64,000 bases of DNA from Thysanoteuthis rhombus (GCA_963457665.1 OY735212.1:12934183-12998182), one strand, 5' to 3'. Positions 12,337-21,270 are shown, numbered from the stretch's first letter. Numbers and translations: made by a program. Notes: a model not told the origin generated them from the sequence alone.

Positions 12337-12520
12337 CGGAATCTCACACCAGTTGCCTGGTGGTAACCGCTGGAGTTTGAGTGACAGCAAGTCTCCTCAA
12401 GTCTCCAGCCCTCCTCTCCTAGTACTCATAGGTCGCAGTAACTCTACGATTTACAGTTTCACACCGGTTGCCCAGTGGTTATCGCTGAAGGCTGAGTGAC
12501 AATAAGTCTCCTCAGGTCCT
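12337..12520 (-). repeat. Duplicated block in the LINE 3' UTR
   Basis: Two imperfect copies of a ~70 bp sequence start near 12343 and 12447. On the plus strand both read TCACACCRGTTGCC, GTGGT.A.CGCTG, GAGTGACA.YAAGTCTCCTC. They lie inside the presumed 3' UTR and may take part in recognition of the RNA by the reverse transcriptase; that role is inference. Confidence 0.7.
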
Positions 12521-12579
12521 CAGCTAACGTCTCCTCCCTCTTTCGCATATCATGACAGAGCTACTATTCGTTGCAGTAC

Positions 12580-12990
12580 TTATATCTCTAGCACCTTCCT
12601 CAGTATCCGTGCAGTTCTAAGTAGCGCTGTGGTCTGTACGGTCTCTATCCTCCCCCTAATCCCGATCTCCTCCAGTCTCTCCCTCAGCGTTTTGGGGACA
12701 GTTCCTAGTGCTCCCACTATGACCGGTACAACCCTGGTTTTCATGTTCCACATTTTCCTTAACTCCCTTGCTAGGTCCTGGTATTTTTCCCTTTTTTCAC
12801 CCTCCTTCTTTTTTACTCTATGGTCTGCAGGCACAGCAACGTCTACTATTTGGCAGGCCTTCCTTTTTTTGTCTACTATTACTTCTTGCCTGGATGAGGT
12901 GGTCAGTTTGGATGTCAAAGTCCCACAGTAGTTCGTGGTTGTCATTCTCCAAAACTGCCTCTGGCTTGTGCTGATACCACTTTTCCCCAT
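12580..12990 (-). CDS. LINE restriction-like endonuclease C-terminus
   Basis: Third frame of the same LINE. Only the part from about residue 36 onward is meaningful: VIVDKKRKACQIVDVAVPAD, then EKREKYQDLARELRKMW, VVPVIVGALGTVPKTL and a terminal ALLRTARILRKVLEI. This is the PD-(D/E)XK-like endonuclease that nicks the target in R2/R4-group LINEs. The RPD segment that normally precedes IVVVD is lost at the frame change, so nicking activity is not expected. The first ~35 residues translated in this frame are a shadow of the CCHC-to-endonuclease region. Confidence 0.82.
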   Translation of the reverse strand: MGKSGISTSQRQFWRMTTTNYCGTLTSKLTTSSRQEVIVDKKRKACQIVDVAVPADHRVKKKEGEKREKYQDLARELRKMWNMKTRVVPVIVGALGTVPKTLRERLEEIGIRGRIETVQTTALLRTARILRKVLEI

Positions 12991-13858
12991 GGTTGAATCC
13001 CATTTGTTTACTTAGTTCCCAGTGTATCATCGTTGCTACTCTATCGTGTCTATGCTTATACTCCTTCTGGGCGAGCTGACTACATTCACTAGTTATGTGG
13101 TTTACTGTCTCATCTCTTTCACCGCACATGCGGCATTTGCTGTTTGTCTGTGTTCTGTCGATTTTTGCTTTTATGTAGTTTGCCCTTATGCTTTTGTTTT
13201 GGGCTGCCATGATGAGCGATTCTGTTTCTCTCTTAAGGTTTCCCTTTCGTAACCACGTCCATGATTTCTCGTCTGCTATATCTTTTATCTGTCTTTTAAA
13301 CTCGCCGTACAATTTTTTCCCTTCCCACTTTTCTTTTCTAGTTTGCTGTACTGTTCCATTGTTTTCTACTTTATTGTTTGTTGCACTATCCCTTGCGCTC
13401 TTTATGATTTCTTCACTATTTGTTTGCACATATCTATCTAGGACTACTTTAGCTCTCTGGACACAATCTTCTATGCTGATGAGCCCCCTACCACCTTCTT
13501 TTCTCTTAACGTATAGTCTATCTGTATCATCCCTAGGGTGTAATGCTTTATGCATCGTCATAAGTTTCCTTGTTCGCCTATCCATTGATTGGAGCTCTTC
13601 CTTTGTCCATCCTAGGAATGGTCCTGTATACCTAACTACTGACACAGCCCAGGTGTTCATTCCTTTTATTAGATTTCTACTATTTAATTTGGTTTCTAAT
13701 ATTTTCCTTATCCTTCTGAGGTATTCTCTCTTAATTTTCTCCTTCATCTCTTCCCGTTTTATCGTGTCACATTCAAGGACACCTAGGTACTTGTATCGGT
13801 CTTGTGCAGTCAATGCCCTAATCTTGTTGTTGTCCGGAAGTTCAATTCCCTCAGTCAT
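12818..13858 (-). CDS. LINE thumb/CCHC region, out of frame with the RT
   Basis: Continues the LINE polyprotein downstream of the YMDD domain in a shifted frame. It starts near TEGIELPDNNKIR and DRYKYLGVLE (typical post-RT thumb sequence), then KEGGRGLISIEDC, and a CCHC finger CRMCGERDETVNHITSEC near residue 240. It ends with LLWDFDIQTDHLIQAR, the entry into the restriction-like endonuclease. The frame then changes and about 15 unrelated residues follow. The Met start is internal and not biological. The frame change relative to the upstream RT lies close to 13,860. Confidence 0.82.
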   Translation of the reverse strand: MTEGIELPDNNKIRALTAQDRYKYLGVLECDTIKREEMKEKIKREYLRRIRKILETKLNSRNLIKGMNTWAVSVVRYTGPFLGWTKEELQSMDRRTRKLMTMHKALHPRDDTDRLYVKRKEGGRGLISIEDCVQRAKVVLDRYVQTNSEEIIKSARDSATNNKVENNGTVQQTRKEKWEGKKLYGEFKRQIKDIADEKSWTWLRKGNLKRETESLIMAAQNKSIRANYIKAKIDRTQTNSKCRMCGERDETVNHITSECSQLAQKEYKHRHDRVATMIHWELSKQMGFNHGEKWYQHKPEAVLENDNHELLWDFDIQTDHLIQARSNSRQKKEGLPNSRRCCACRP

Positions 13859-14792
13859 TGAAAGCCTTCCATTTGTGTATCACCACGATTGCGCATTTTT
13901 CTATCCCAAACTCCATTCCTATGTCCTCACTATATTCCCTTACTTCGTTGAACAGAGTCTCAAGCTCTCCCCTGTTTTTTGCAAACAATTTAATATCGTC
14001 CATGTACATTAAGTGGTTGACCTTTCTTTTTGTTTTAGAGAAGTGGTATCCTTTGCTGTTTTTCAGGATTCTGTTAAGCGGTATCATTGTTAGAACAAAT
14101 AATAGTGGGGACAACGAGTCTCCTTGGAAGATTCCCCTTTTTATCCCTACCTCGGCTAGTTTGTCCCCTGCGGCTGTCAAATCTACTTTCCAGTCTTCCA
14201 TCGAATTACCAATGAATTTAACCACCGGTTCGCTAATTTTGAACATTCTAAGGCATTCGAGTATCCAGCTATGTGGAATCATATCGTGTGCCTTTTTGTA
14301 ATCTATCCATCCCATTGCAATATTCTTTCTCCTTTTCCTTACTTCTTTTAAGATCATCTGGTCTATGTAGAGTAAATCGTTTGCCCCTTTGGTTCCTATC
14401 CTACACCCTTTCTGTTCTTCTGGTAGTAGTCCCCTTCTATCCATTGACATGTATATTCTCTCTGCTATTTGCCCGGTCAGGATTTTCCACATAAGTGGTA
14501 GGCACGTGATTGGTCTATAGTTGCTTGCTATGTTCCCCTTTCCCGGGTCTTTTTGGATGAGGGTGGTTCTGCCTTTAGTCATCCATTCTGGTGCTTTGCC
14601 TTCATTTAGACAATTTTGGAGTAGGTGAGTGAGTCTGCCGTGTAACGTGGTGAATTTTTTGAACCAATACCCATGGATCCCGTCGGGCCCCGGTGCTTTC
14701 CAGTTGGCTACTTTCCTAAGAGTATGTTTCAATGTGTTTTCATTCAGTACTATCGGTTCCCCCTTGTCTCTATCTTCTAGTTCTTTTCTCAT
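13851..14792 (-). CDS. LINE reverse transcriptase (R4/Dong-like), partial
   Basis: An open stretch of 313 residues encodes the fingers and palm of a non-LTR reverse transcriptase, the enzyme that copies element RNA into DNA at a nicked target. Visible motifs are WKAPGPDGIHGYWFKKF near residue 31, SNYRPITCLPLMWKIL near 90, LPEEQKGCR near 126, the motif A region AMGWIDYKKAHDMIPHSW near 160, motif B KRGIFQGDSLSPLLF near 220, and the catalytic MYMDD box near 260. The catalytic aspartates are present. LPEEQKGCR and the KKAHDMIPHSW block point to the R4/Dong side of the tree. The first Met is internal because the 5' end is missing. The frame ends after HKWKAFND and the product continues in another frame. 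Confidence 0.86.
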   Translation of the reverse strand: MRKELEDRDKGEPIVLNENTLKHTLRKVANWKAPGPDGIHGYWFKKFTTLHGRLTHLLQNCLNEGKAPEWMTKGRTTLIQKDPGKGNIASNYRPITCLPLMWKILTGQIAERIYMSMDRRGLLPEEQKGCRIGTKGANDLLYIDQMILKEVRKRRKNIAMGWIDYKKAHDMIPHSWILECLRMFKISEPVVKFIGNSMEDWKVDLTAAGDKLAEVGIKRGIFQGDSLSPLLFVLTMIPLNRILKNSKGYHFSKTKRKVNHLMYMDDIKLFAKNRGELETLFNEVREYSEDIGMEFGIEKCAIVVIHKWKAFND

Positions 14793-14802
14793 GTTTCCTA
14801 AC

Positions 14803-14804
<2 letters not shown>

Positions 14805-14891
<87 letters not shown>
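14805..14891. repeat. (ATT)n run at the 5' border of the LINE
   Basis: An uninterrupted ATT run joins the truncated 5' end of the minus-strand LINE to a plus-strand SINE. Together with the 3' border run it indicates that the LINE sits inside a TAA/TTA microsatellite. Confidence 0.95.
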
Positions 14892-14893
<2 letters not shown>

Positions 14894-15106
14894 ATAATAA
14901 CTATCGAATGGAGCACTCTGGTGGACTGTCCGCTTAAATTCTGTGTTACTGAACGTCCAGTTCTGTGTAAGGGTAGAATGTCGGCCTCTGGGTCTGAAGC
15001 AAACGTTTTGATCCTACCTCGTGGTACTAGATGGGATATTGGATAGTCTATAGCCTCATTGAATAATTGTAATACGGCGAAACAGCTATCTTTGGATGAC
15101 ATAATC

Positions 15107-15108
<2 letters not shown>
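14892..15108 (+). mobile_element. SINE family S2, single copy
   Basis: tRNA-derived SINE. A pol III-like A box is suggested by GTGTAAGGGTAGAATGTCGG, and the B box by GTTTTGATCCTACC. The upstream block GGAGCACTCTGGTGGA and the downstream blocks GTACTAGATGGGATATTGGA, TATAGCC and GGATGACATAATCAT match, in reverse, the copies at 9.4-9.8 and 33.4-33.9 kb. It directly follows the (ATT)n run bordering the Dong-like LINE and is followed by (TATC)n. Confidence 0.75.
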
Positions 15109-15148
<40 letters not shown>

Positions 15149-15222
15149 CATAGAAAGAGGGAAATACATAGATAGATAGTTAGATAGATAGATAGAAAGA
15201 TAGATAGATAAATAGATAGAGA
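15108..15222. repeat. Inverted (TATC)n / (GATA)n microsatellites
   Basis: A TATC run (15108-15148) is followed after ~20 bp by a TAGA/GATA run (15165-15222). The two are reverse complements and could form a hairpin. Confidence 0.9.
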
Positions 15223-15392
15223 ACCAATCCAAGATATTTTGCATGGAGATGATTGCTGAAACTTCTGTTTTGTATGAATAATGAGTGAATCATTATAAAA
15301 CGTACATTTTAGTATAAATGTTTTTGTTTATGAGAATTAAATAAGATCCTGCGTATTTCGTAACATACACTTTAGTATATATGTGAGACTTG

Positions 15393-15655
15393 TCAGTTTG
15401 TCTCAGTCGGTAAGAGAGTGGTCTAACGATCACTTGATCACCATTTCAAATCACGATAGAAAACACTTGATTTTGTATATCGGTTTGGTTTAACGTGACC
15501 GGACAGGCCATCAATGAAGAGTCCACTCCTCCAAATTAGGTGATAATTGTTTTTGCCCTTCTTATTCATGTTCTTGATATTAAGTCGGAGAAAACAAAAC
15601 CACCTCCTGCCTCCAACTTGGACTGGAATTTGACAATAAAGGCATATGTAATTCT
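15393..15655 (+). mobile_element. SINE family S4 (tRNA-derived), one copy
   Basis: The head reads like a tRNA: TGTCTCAGTCGGTAAGAG (A box region), then GATCACCATTTCAAATCACG (decayed B box), spaced as in a tRNA gene. The body follows to about 15650 with a GTGACCGGACAGGCC block and ends near TTGACAATAAAGGC. No second copy is seen in the window, so the 3' limit is uncertain. Confidence 0.55.
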
Positions 15656-16264
15656 GATATAGATTGTAATATTGTATACATATATTTACTTATCCATTGT
15701 AACTTCGTTCTATTTGTTTTGCATAGTCAGCTCAAAAATAAAGACACCATTTGAAACGCCAGAGAATGAAAAAAAGGAAAGAACAAAAAAAACAACTTTT
15801 TTCTTTCATATTACGTAAAGCCTGAATAGAATACTTCTTTTTATGTTTACTGTTCAGCACTGAATCATTTCGTTCGGAAGGAGTGGTCCTTTCATATGCG
15901 GAAATGACTGGTTCTCATTCAGGTAGACTCGACCGTATCAAAGTTACCTCCCCTTCTGAGTGACCAACTTGTTGTTTAGTTTGCTCGTCAGCTGAGCGCG
16001 ACACAGTCAGAAAGAAACATTGATAAAGGGTAAACAAAGATGAAACAGAAAATATCAACCTTCAGTGGAAAATTTATAAAGTGTGTAATTTCTCGCTTCA
16101 CAGCTCGATGCTATTCACAAAAAATTGAGATGAAATTGGGAGACGATTTTTTTTATTGAATTTTTTTCCGGTTGTAAATACATACATACACACATATATA
16201 CATACGTACATACATAAATATGTGATGAAATCGTTCTTGGAATAAACGATAAACGTTGTTTATG

Positions 16265-16325
<61 letters not shown>

Positions 16326-16456
16326 TTTTTGTCACTGTTTTCCCAACATCTGTTTCATGTCATTTTCTTCATTGTTTTCTTTTTTATGTATTAATGTTTT
16401 AAATTTACTTTGATATTATGATAGTAGGTGTAGATTTTTCTCATATTGAGGTCATG

Positions 16457-16543
<87 letters not shown>

Positions 16544-17100
16544 CGTGTGTGTGTGTATAATGATATAAAGGAAGAGACTGCGCACTCGCGTGCACTCACA
16601 GATTGCAGCTGCACAGGTTATTGAAAGGGGTCTGCTCGTGCCCCCCGTCCCGTCGGGACGATACACTCACATATTATAATGTTTGGGTTGATGCTAGCAT
16701 TAGAGATTGATTTGGGCTTTTTGCTCTGAGAAAATCATGTTTCATTGTTGGGCTAGGGTCCGATTCCTTCGAAAATACGGCTAAGCATACATAAGCACTG
16801 AGAGAATAACTCCAACATTCACGACTTTCCTTCGACGAGCTGAAAGTAAGCACTCAGCCACATAATTACGTTGTAAATAAAACCCCTCCTTAAAACTCCA
16901 TAAAAAATTTGTCCCACAGCTTTTCAGAAGGGCTGAAGCTCTAATTGATTGAAAACTACATTGAATTGAAATGTAAAAAAACTTTTTATTTTCTTTGTCG
17001 TAGTTTGAACTCGGTCAATTTTCTATGACGCTGACCTCTGGATCGAAGCTTACAATGCGGGTCAGAAGCTTTTGACTCGAAATTGACTGATAGGAACCTT
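15656..17100. other. Mostly unrecognised; two (TA)n arrays and a GC-rich patch
   Basis: Contains (TA)n at 16268-16322, a (TA)n-(TG)n compound at 16459-16557, and a GC-rich patch at about 16560-16680. The patch includes a perfect 7 bp stem with a 1 nt loop (CGTCCCG T CGGGACG) at 16646-16660. No gene is seen. Confidence 0.6.
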
Positions 17101-17119
17101 GAGGTCTGTGCCACCAAGT

Positions 17120-17330
17120 CGCCCTTTGACCACAAATTTGCAGGCCGTACAGTGCAGTCATCTCCCTTGGATTTGAAAATGTCAAAAGTTACCCAACCCC
17201 AAAATGACCTTTAGAGGTCATCTGAGGTTAGCACATCTTCATGCCAGGCTTAAGTTACCCCTGCTCCAAAATTCACAGCCTGAATGGTACAGCCGTTCCC
17301 CTGGAATTTGAAACTGGAAAAAAAAAATTG
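17120..17330. repeat. Two-copy tandem, period ~136 bp
   Basis: Two related blocks: the first at about 17132 (AAATTTGCAGGCCGTACAGTG, then CCTTGGATTTGAAAATG) and the second at about 17268 (AAAATTCACAGCCTGAATGG, then CCCTGGAATTTGAAACTGG). Both lie in a GACCT/CAAGTTACCC-rich context. Origin unknown; perhaps the remains of a tandemly built noncoding element. Confidence 0.55.
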
Positions 17331-17610
17331 ACCTTTATTAACCATTAGGATTACAAGAGATCATCGACATCTATATTTTGTCATGTTGCGTATGAAACAA
17401 AATTCTCAACTCGTACAAAGTTAGTAAGAAACAAAAAGCAAAAAACAAACAAACCTCCATCATATTTATCGTCTTCGAGTATTGCAAAATATATACCAAC
17501 ACAGCAGTCCATTTGTTAAGCCTCGAAAAGACTCTGGGCCTTTTTAGCACGAAAAGCGGGGAAGATAAGGTGATGACAGCTCACCAAAACTCTTTGCAGA
17601 CTGGCTCTAG

Positions 17611-17928
17611 ATGATCTTCCGAATCCTACATTTGGAAAATAAAGAAATCAGAATAGACGGCGAATACCTGAGTAACCTCGAATATGTTGACGGCAACGTC
17701 CTTTTTGCGAAAGAACTTCACAATCGTCAAGTAATGCCAGACGAATTGAACGAAGAGAGCAAGAGAGTTGGACAACACATGAACTTCAGTAAAACAAAAG
17801 TCATGTACAAAAAACACGTTCAGGACAAAGACTCAAAAAATCAAATTGAAAACACAGATCTGAAAAAAGAGATCATCGTCCTAGGACAACGAATCTCTAT
17901 GAAACCCTCAGAAGAGGAAGAATCACAC
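17611..17928 (+). CDS. LINE family A reverse-transcriptase palm fragment
   Basis: A 106-residue open frame inside copy A3. It covers the end of the polymerase palm: IRIDGEYLSNLEYVDG (motif C, with the second catalytic Asp replaced), LNEESKRVGQHMNFSKTKVM (motif D) and VLGQRISMKPSEEEE. A short deletion precedes VLGQR. The start Met is internal to the ancestral ORF. It is a remnant, not a functional gene. Confidence 0.75.
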
Positions 17929-18165
17929 TAGAATGGCAAACTTTCAGGGGAGAAAACTCAATCCTTGAAACAAGAGACTCTGATAAGTCTTAAAAAGATG
18001 GAGCTATAAACAATCGCTTCTCCTGATAATCACGTATTAAGCTGAAATATGGAACCTAACCAAAAGATTGACCCTCAAACTAAGAACCATGCAACGTGGC
18101 TAAGAGATGACCATTTTTAACGTCGAACTGAAGGATCACAAGACAGCACATTATATTAGAGAAAA

Positions 18166-18288
18166 ACTTACTTTACTTTTTACCCTATTGGGTCTTCATC
18201 ATGGTAAATTCGCTTGCTCATATGAACGAGTGCCTATAGCCATGACTGTTTTATATGGTGAGAGAATGCCTTCATACATAATCTCAAA
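18166..18288 (-). mobile_element. SINE family S3 remnant inside LINE A3
   Basis: Begins exactly where the LINE breaks, with CTTACTTTACTTTTTACCCT, and shares TCATCAT, ATAACC/ATAGCC ATGACTGTTTTAT and CATACATAA-like blocks with the fuller S3 copy at 38.64-38.96 kb. It sits at the same LINE position. The tRNA-like head is missing here. Confidence 0.65.
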
Positions 18289-18507
18289 TGGTAAACGGTT
18301 GGTCATGTTATAAGAATGTCAGTCAACTGATACACATCATGACTCACAAAGTGGATCCCCCGAGATGATATGCAAAACTGTGCCCGGCAAAATATGAGAT
18401 GGTATAACCAAATAGACTAGTTCAGAAAGTATTGGCCCCACAATGTCCATGATAGAGAGGTCTAGGGAATTTTATGTCCAATGACAGACGCTAAATGACT
18501 GATGTTA

Positions 18508-18547
<40 letters not shown>

Positions 18548-18689
18548 CAGCGTTATTTGGTGTTTTGTGAGCTTTGGATATTTTATGTTTGGGGGAAATT
18601 TTTAATCATTGAAGGAATTCAAATGATAGATCTAGCATTAAACTAATCAATAATCAAATAGTTTAATTAATTATATAATACATTCAATG

Positions 18690-19322
18690 TAATGTTACAA
18701 TATGAGAGGCTAATGATAATTTTCAATCGAATATTTGATTTTATTCTCAGATATTTCATTTTATTTCTAAATAGCATTTTTTGGCGTGTGTATAAGTGGA
18801 GTTAAATATATAATCGAGGTTAAGAAGTTATAGAGTGACCCTTTTCGAAACGACTATAGAAACATTTATCGACAAGATGAAGAAAAGTCGCTTTGAACCC
18901 CTGCAGATCGATAGCCAGTCACAGCTACCTAATCAAAAAGACATTTGGAGAAATAAAGTTAAAAGGGATTGATAGGAAAGAGACTCTCACGGCAGAAGTA
19001 AGAAAGATAGTAATTCCAATGGCGTGAGAAACGAAAGAAAGTAGTGGGTAAATAGAAAAGGGATAGATGATCATATAGTTCCAGTATCGGGTGAAAGAAT
19101 ACGGTAAGTAAATTTAGTAAAAGAAATGTGACCCTTGCCTTTATAAAGGAAACCAAACGTTGGTCATCAGAGTAAACAGTGCAGAAAAGTGAAGGTTTGA
19201 TTTTGAATCCTGATATGTGTCTTCTTTTCCATTCCATGCAGCAATCGCGGTGCCACCAGAACCGTACATCGCAGAGAAATGTCCCAAAGCCATTATCCTT
19301 CATGGTCAATTAGTACTGCGGT
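18690..19322 (+). repeat. Dispersed repeat R1, copy 1
   Basis: A noncoding repeat of at least 630 bp that matches 24210-25065 block by block: GTTACAATATG.AGGCT, TAATCGAATATTT, GAGT.ACCCTTTTC, AAAAAG/AGATAGTAA, GGTCAT.TAGTTCCRGTATC, AAA.GTGACCCTTG, GAGACCAAA.GTTGGTCA, GAAGGTTYGATTTTGAAT and finally CATTATCCT. It has no reverse transcriptase or transposase similarity. Class unknown. Confidence 0.72.
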
Positions 19323-20240
19323 CTCAGGTATCCATGCATGGATACGCACGAACTTTGTTGCGGACTCAGCGTCATGGTCCTATAATGAAACCACAAGACG
19401 ACTTAAGATGGAAGCACGATTGTCCAACTTCACACCGTCGTTTGTTGCTGTAGTCGAACCAGGGAGGAACAGAAAGACAAAAGAACTACAAATGGCACCG
19501 CTACCGGAAGATTAAATCAAAACCAAGATGGTATTTTCTTGTATAAACATGCACATACGCGGTCGTTGATTTTCACAATTCACGGCATAGAAATGAACTT
19601 GTAGAGACTTTTCAGTTATAACAGAAGTGCAGATAACTTTCTGATATTGAAAGGATTGTTTGAGAAGTTAGAAAAATCGTGAACAATAAAAAGAACATTT
19701 TTTTCCATTCCTCGTCTTTTGTACCAAACATTTTCCTATTCTTACTGAGTGCTTGTTGTTGCTTTTTGTTGTTTGTTCAACTTCAATTTTTCAATTTGTA
19801 ATGAATGTGCATCATACTTTTAAGGTTCTGTGTACCTGTATATTCAGATCAATTTTATATTGACATTGTGCTTTTCTTTGCATGTGTTACCCGTGATTTG
19901 GGCTTGAAATGTTACTTAAAAATCCCAAGACCGTGAATGGTGGTTCGAAACAATTGGTAATTTTGTATCTCTATCAACCCAAGTGAATTTTTATTCGTGG
20001 ATTGATTTTTTTCCAGTGAGGCCTTGATTTTGCTTCTGCCGAGTATCATATAAACTCGTTTTTTGAACTTCGATGTTTTTCCATTAAATCTCGGCTGCAG
20101 CGAGTTGATGCAATGAAGTAATGTAAAAACAGATATGAGATCGTGGAAATTTTGAATACAACGTACGAAGAAGATGTGGCATGTACAATTTGCTTTCATG
20201 GTTAAACAGGTTGATAATTTTTCATGAAGGTGTACAACGG
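19323..20240. other. No gene seen
   Basis: Two overlapping 78-residue plus-strand frames (19217-19515) partly fall inside R1 and have no recognisable motif. The rest is AT-rich without repeats I could match. Confidence 0.45.
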
Positions 20241-20254
20241 ACTGAGAGAGAAAT

Positions 20255-20425
20255 GAGTTCAGTCTTCAGTGGAAGACTATCTATGTATTTTTGGTCGGCC
20301 GAAGAAGGAAAAATGAAGGTTCGATTTTTAATACCAATGTGAGTTTGCGTATTATGTTCCGTCCCTTGCTGTGGCTGCGATTAGCAAACGTGTAGAGAAA
20401 GGCATTATCCTTCAATAATAGTACC
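20255..20425 (+). repeat. Dispersed repeat R1, copy 3 (3' part)
   Basis: Matches only the distal third of R1: GTCGGCCGAAGAAGGAAAAATGAAGGTTCGATTTT in pieces, then GTCCCTTGCTGTGGCTGC-like sequence and GGCATTATCCTTCAAT. It ends at the same point as the other copies, which suggests a shared 3' terminus. Confidence 0.62.
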
Positions 20426-20594
20426 ATGACTGAAGGGGGCATGTTAGATTTGGGGATTCTTGACTTTATAAAAAGTTTTTCTTGTGTTCAAAAACGATTC
20501 TATCATAATACTAAACTGCTGTATCCTGACATCGAAAGTGACAGCAAGTACTGCCGAAAAAAGCATATGTTTTGGACAATATTTTTACTTATCA

Positions 20595-20812
20595 GAACCA
20601 ATGGATATCGCCACTCACGACATGGATCCCCTGAGATCACATGCAGAACCGAAGCCGGCAAAATATTAAATGGAGAGACGGGCTAAACAAATTCAGAAAG
20701 TAATGGCTCCGCGATGCCTAAGATGGAGAAGTGTGGCGAATCCTAAAGAAAGTCTATGTCCAACGACAGACGTTAAAAGACTGATGATGATGATGATGAT
20801 GATGATGATACT
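20595..20812 (+). mobile_element. LINE family A, 3' end fragment (A4)
   Basis: A 5'-truncated 3' end: ATCGCCACTCACGACATGG, GAACCGAAGCCGGCAAAAT, GATGGAGAAGTGTGGCGAAT, GTCTATGTCCAACGACAGACG, then AAAAGAC and a (TGA)n run of about nine units. Confidence 0.8.
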
Positions 20813-20922
20813 GGAACGAGGTTTGTTCATTTGATCGAAAACAGATGTCCCTAATAAATGAAAAAAAATCTCTTTTTCTGTCACATCAAACATGTAGCAA
20901 AGAAAAATCGCTGCCTGGGTAC

Positions 20923-20927
<5 letters not shown>

Positions 20928-20991
<64 letters not shown>

Positions 20992-21207
20992 TAAAGTGTT
21001 TTCATTTTATGAAAGTACAAAAATATTTTATCCGTTGTTGATGATATTTAATTACATATATTCAACGCAGCTCTTGATATATAAAATGGAAATTACAAGA
21101 AATGTCGACATTTCGGGCCTAACGCACTAAACGGCAACTGACAGTATTGCTGATGATTGCGTTAGGCACGAAATGTTGAAATTCATCGGGTTTATATCGT
21201 AGCAATT

Positions 21208-21268
<61 letters not shown>
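20928..21268. repeat. (TA)n arrays flanking an inverted repeat
   Basis: TA runs at 20928-20989 and 21210-21268 bracket a ~220 bp segment whose core is the palindrome described separately at 21085-21200. Confidence 0.93.
21085..21200. repeat. Inverted repeat with hammerhead-like core
   Basis: Left arm CGACATTTCGGGCCTAACGC (about 21107-21126) and right arm GCGTTAGGCACGAAATGTTG (about 21160-21179) are near-perfect reverse complements, with weaker pairing further out. The plus-strand right half has CTGATGA (21150-21156), 13 nt, GAAA (21170-21173), and a potential ATG:CAT stem (21173-21175 with 21184-21186). That is the core layout of a hammerhead ribozyme. Stem I is poor, so activity is doubtful. 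Hammerhead motifs are known in the terminal repeats of Penelope-like elements, which also occur in this window. Confidence 0.5.

Positions 21269-21270
<2 letters not shown>

Larger units (their letters stand above)
12335..14804 (-). mobile_element. R4/Dong-type LINE, 5'-truncated
   Basis: The best-preserved element in the window. On the minus strand a ~2.2 kb coding part is followed by a ~240 bp 3' UTR, with (AAT)n directly at both ends. The coding part carries, in order, reverse transcriptase, a thumb region, a CCHC finger and a restriction-like endonuclease. This order is typical of R2/R4/NeSL-group LINEs and excludes APE-type LINEs. The known R4-clade element Dong inserts into TAA repeats, which fits the borders here. 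The N-terminal part of the ORF (DNA-binding fingers) is absent through 5' truncation. Two frame changes and loss of the expected RPD residues of the endonuclease make this copy inactive. The 3' UTR contains two imperfect copies of a ~70 bp block. Confidence 0.88.
17590..18550 (+). mobile_element. LINE family A, internal to 3' end (A3), carrying a SINE remnant
   Basis: The palm region reads FRILHLENKEIRIDGEYLSN, then LEYVDGNVLFAKELHN, where the catalytic YADD box of a working reverse transcriptase has become YVDG. It continues with MNFSKTKVM and GQRISMKPSEEEE, then decayed sequence equal to the AETWNLTKRLTLKLRTMQR region. At about 18166 the LINE is interrupted by ~120 bp of SINE S3, then resumes with the 3' end and a (GAT)n tail (18505-18545). 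The copy is dead. The family resembles RTE-like endonuclease/reverse-transcriptase LINEs common in invertebrates. Confidence 0.8.

Noticed and set aside
13188-14301. Plus-strand open frames of 274 and 147 residues opposite the LINE
   Set aside because: They are antisense shadows of the minus-strand reverse-transcriptase coding sequence.
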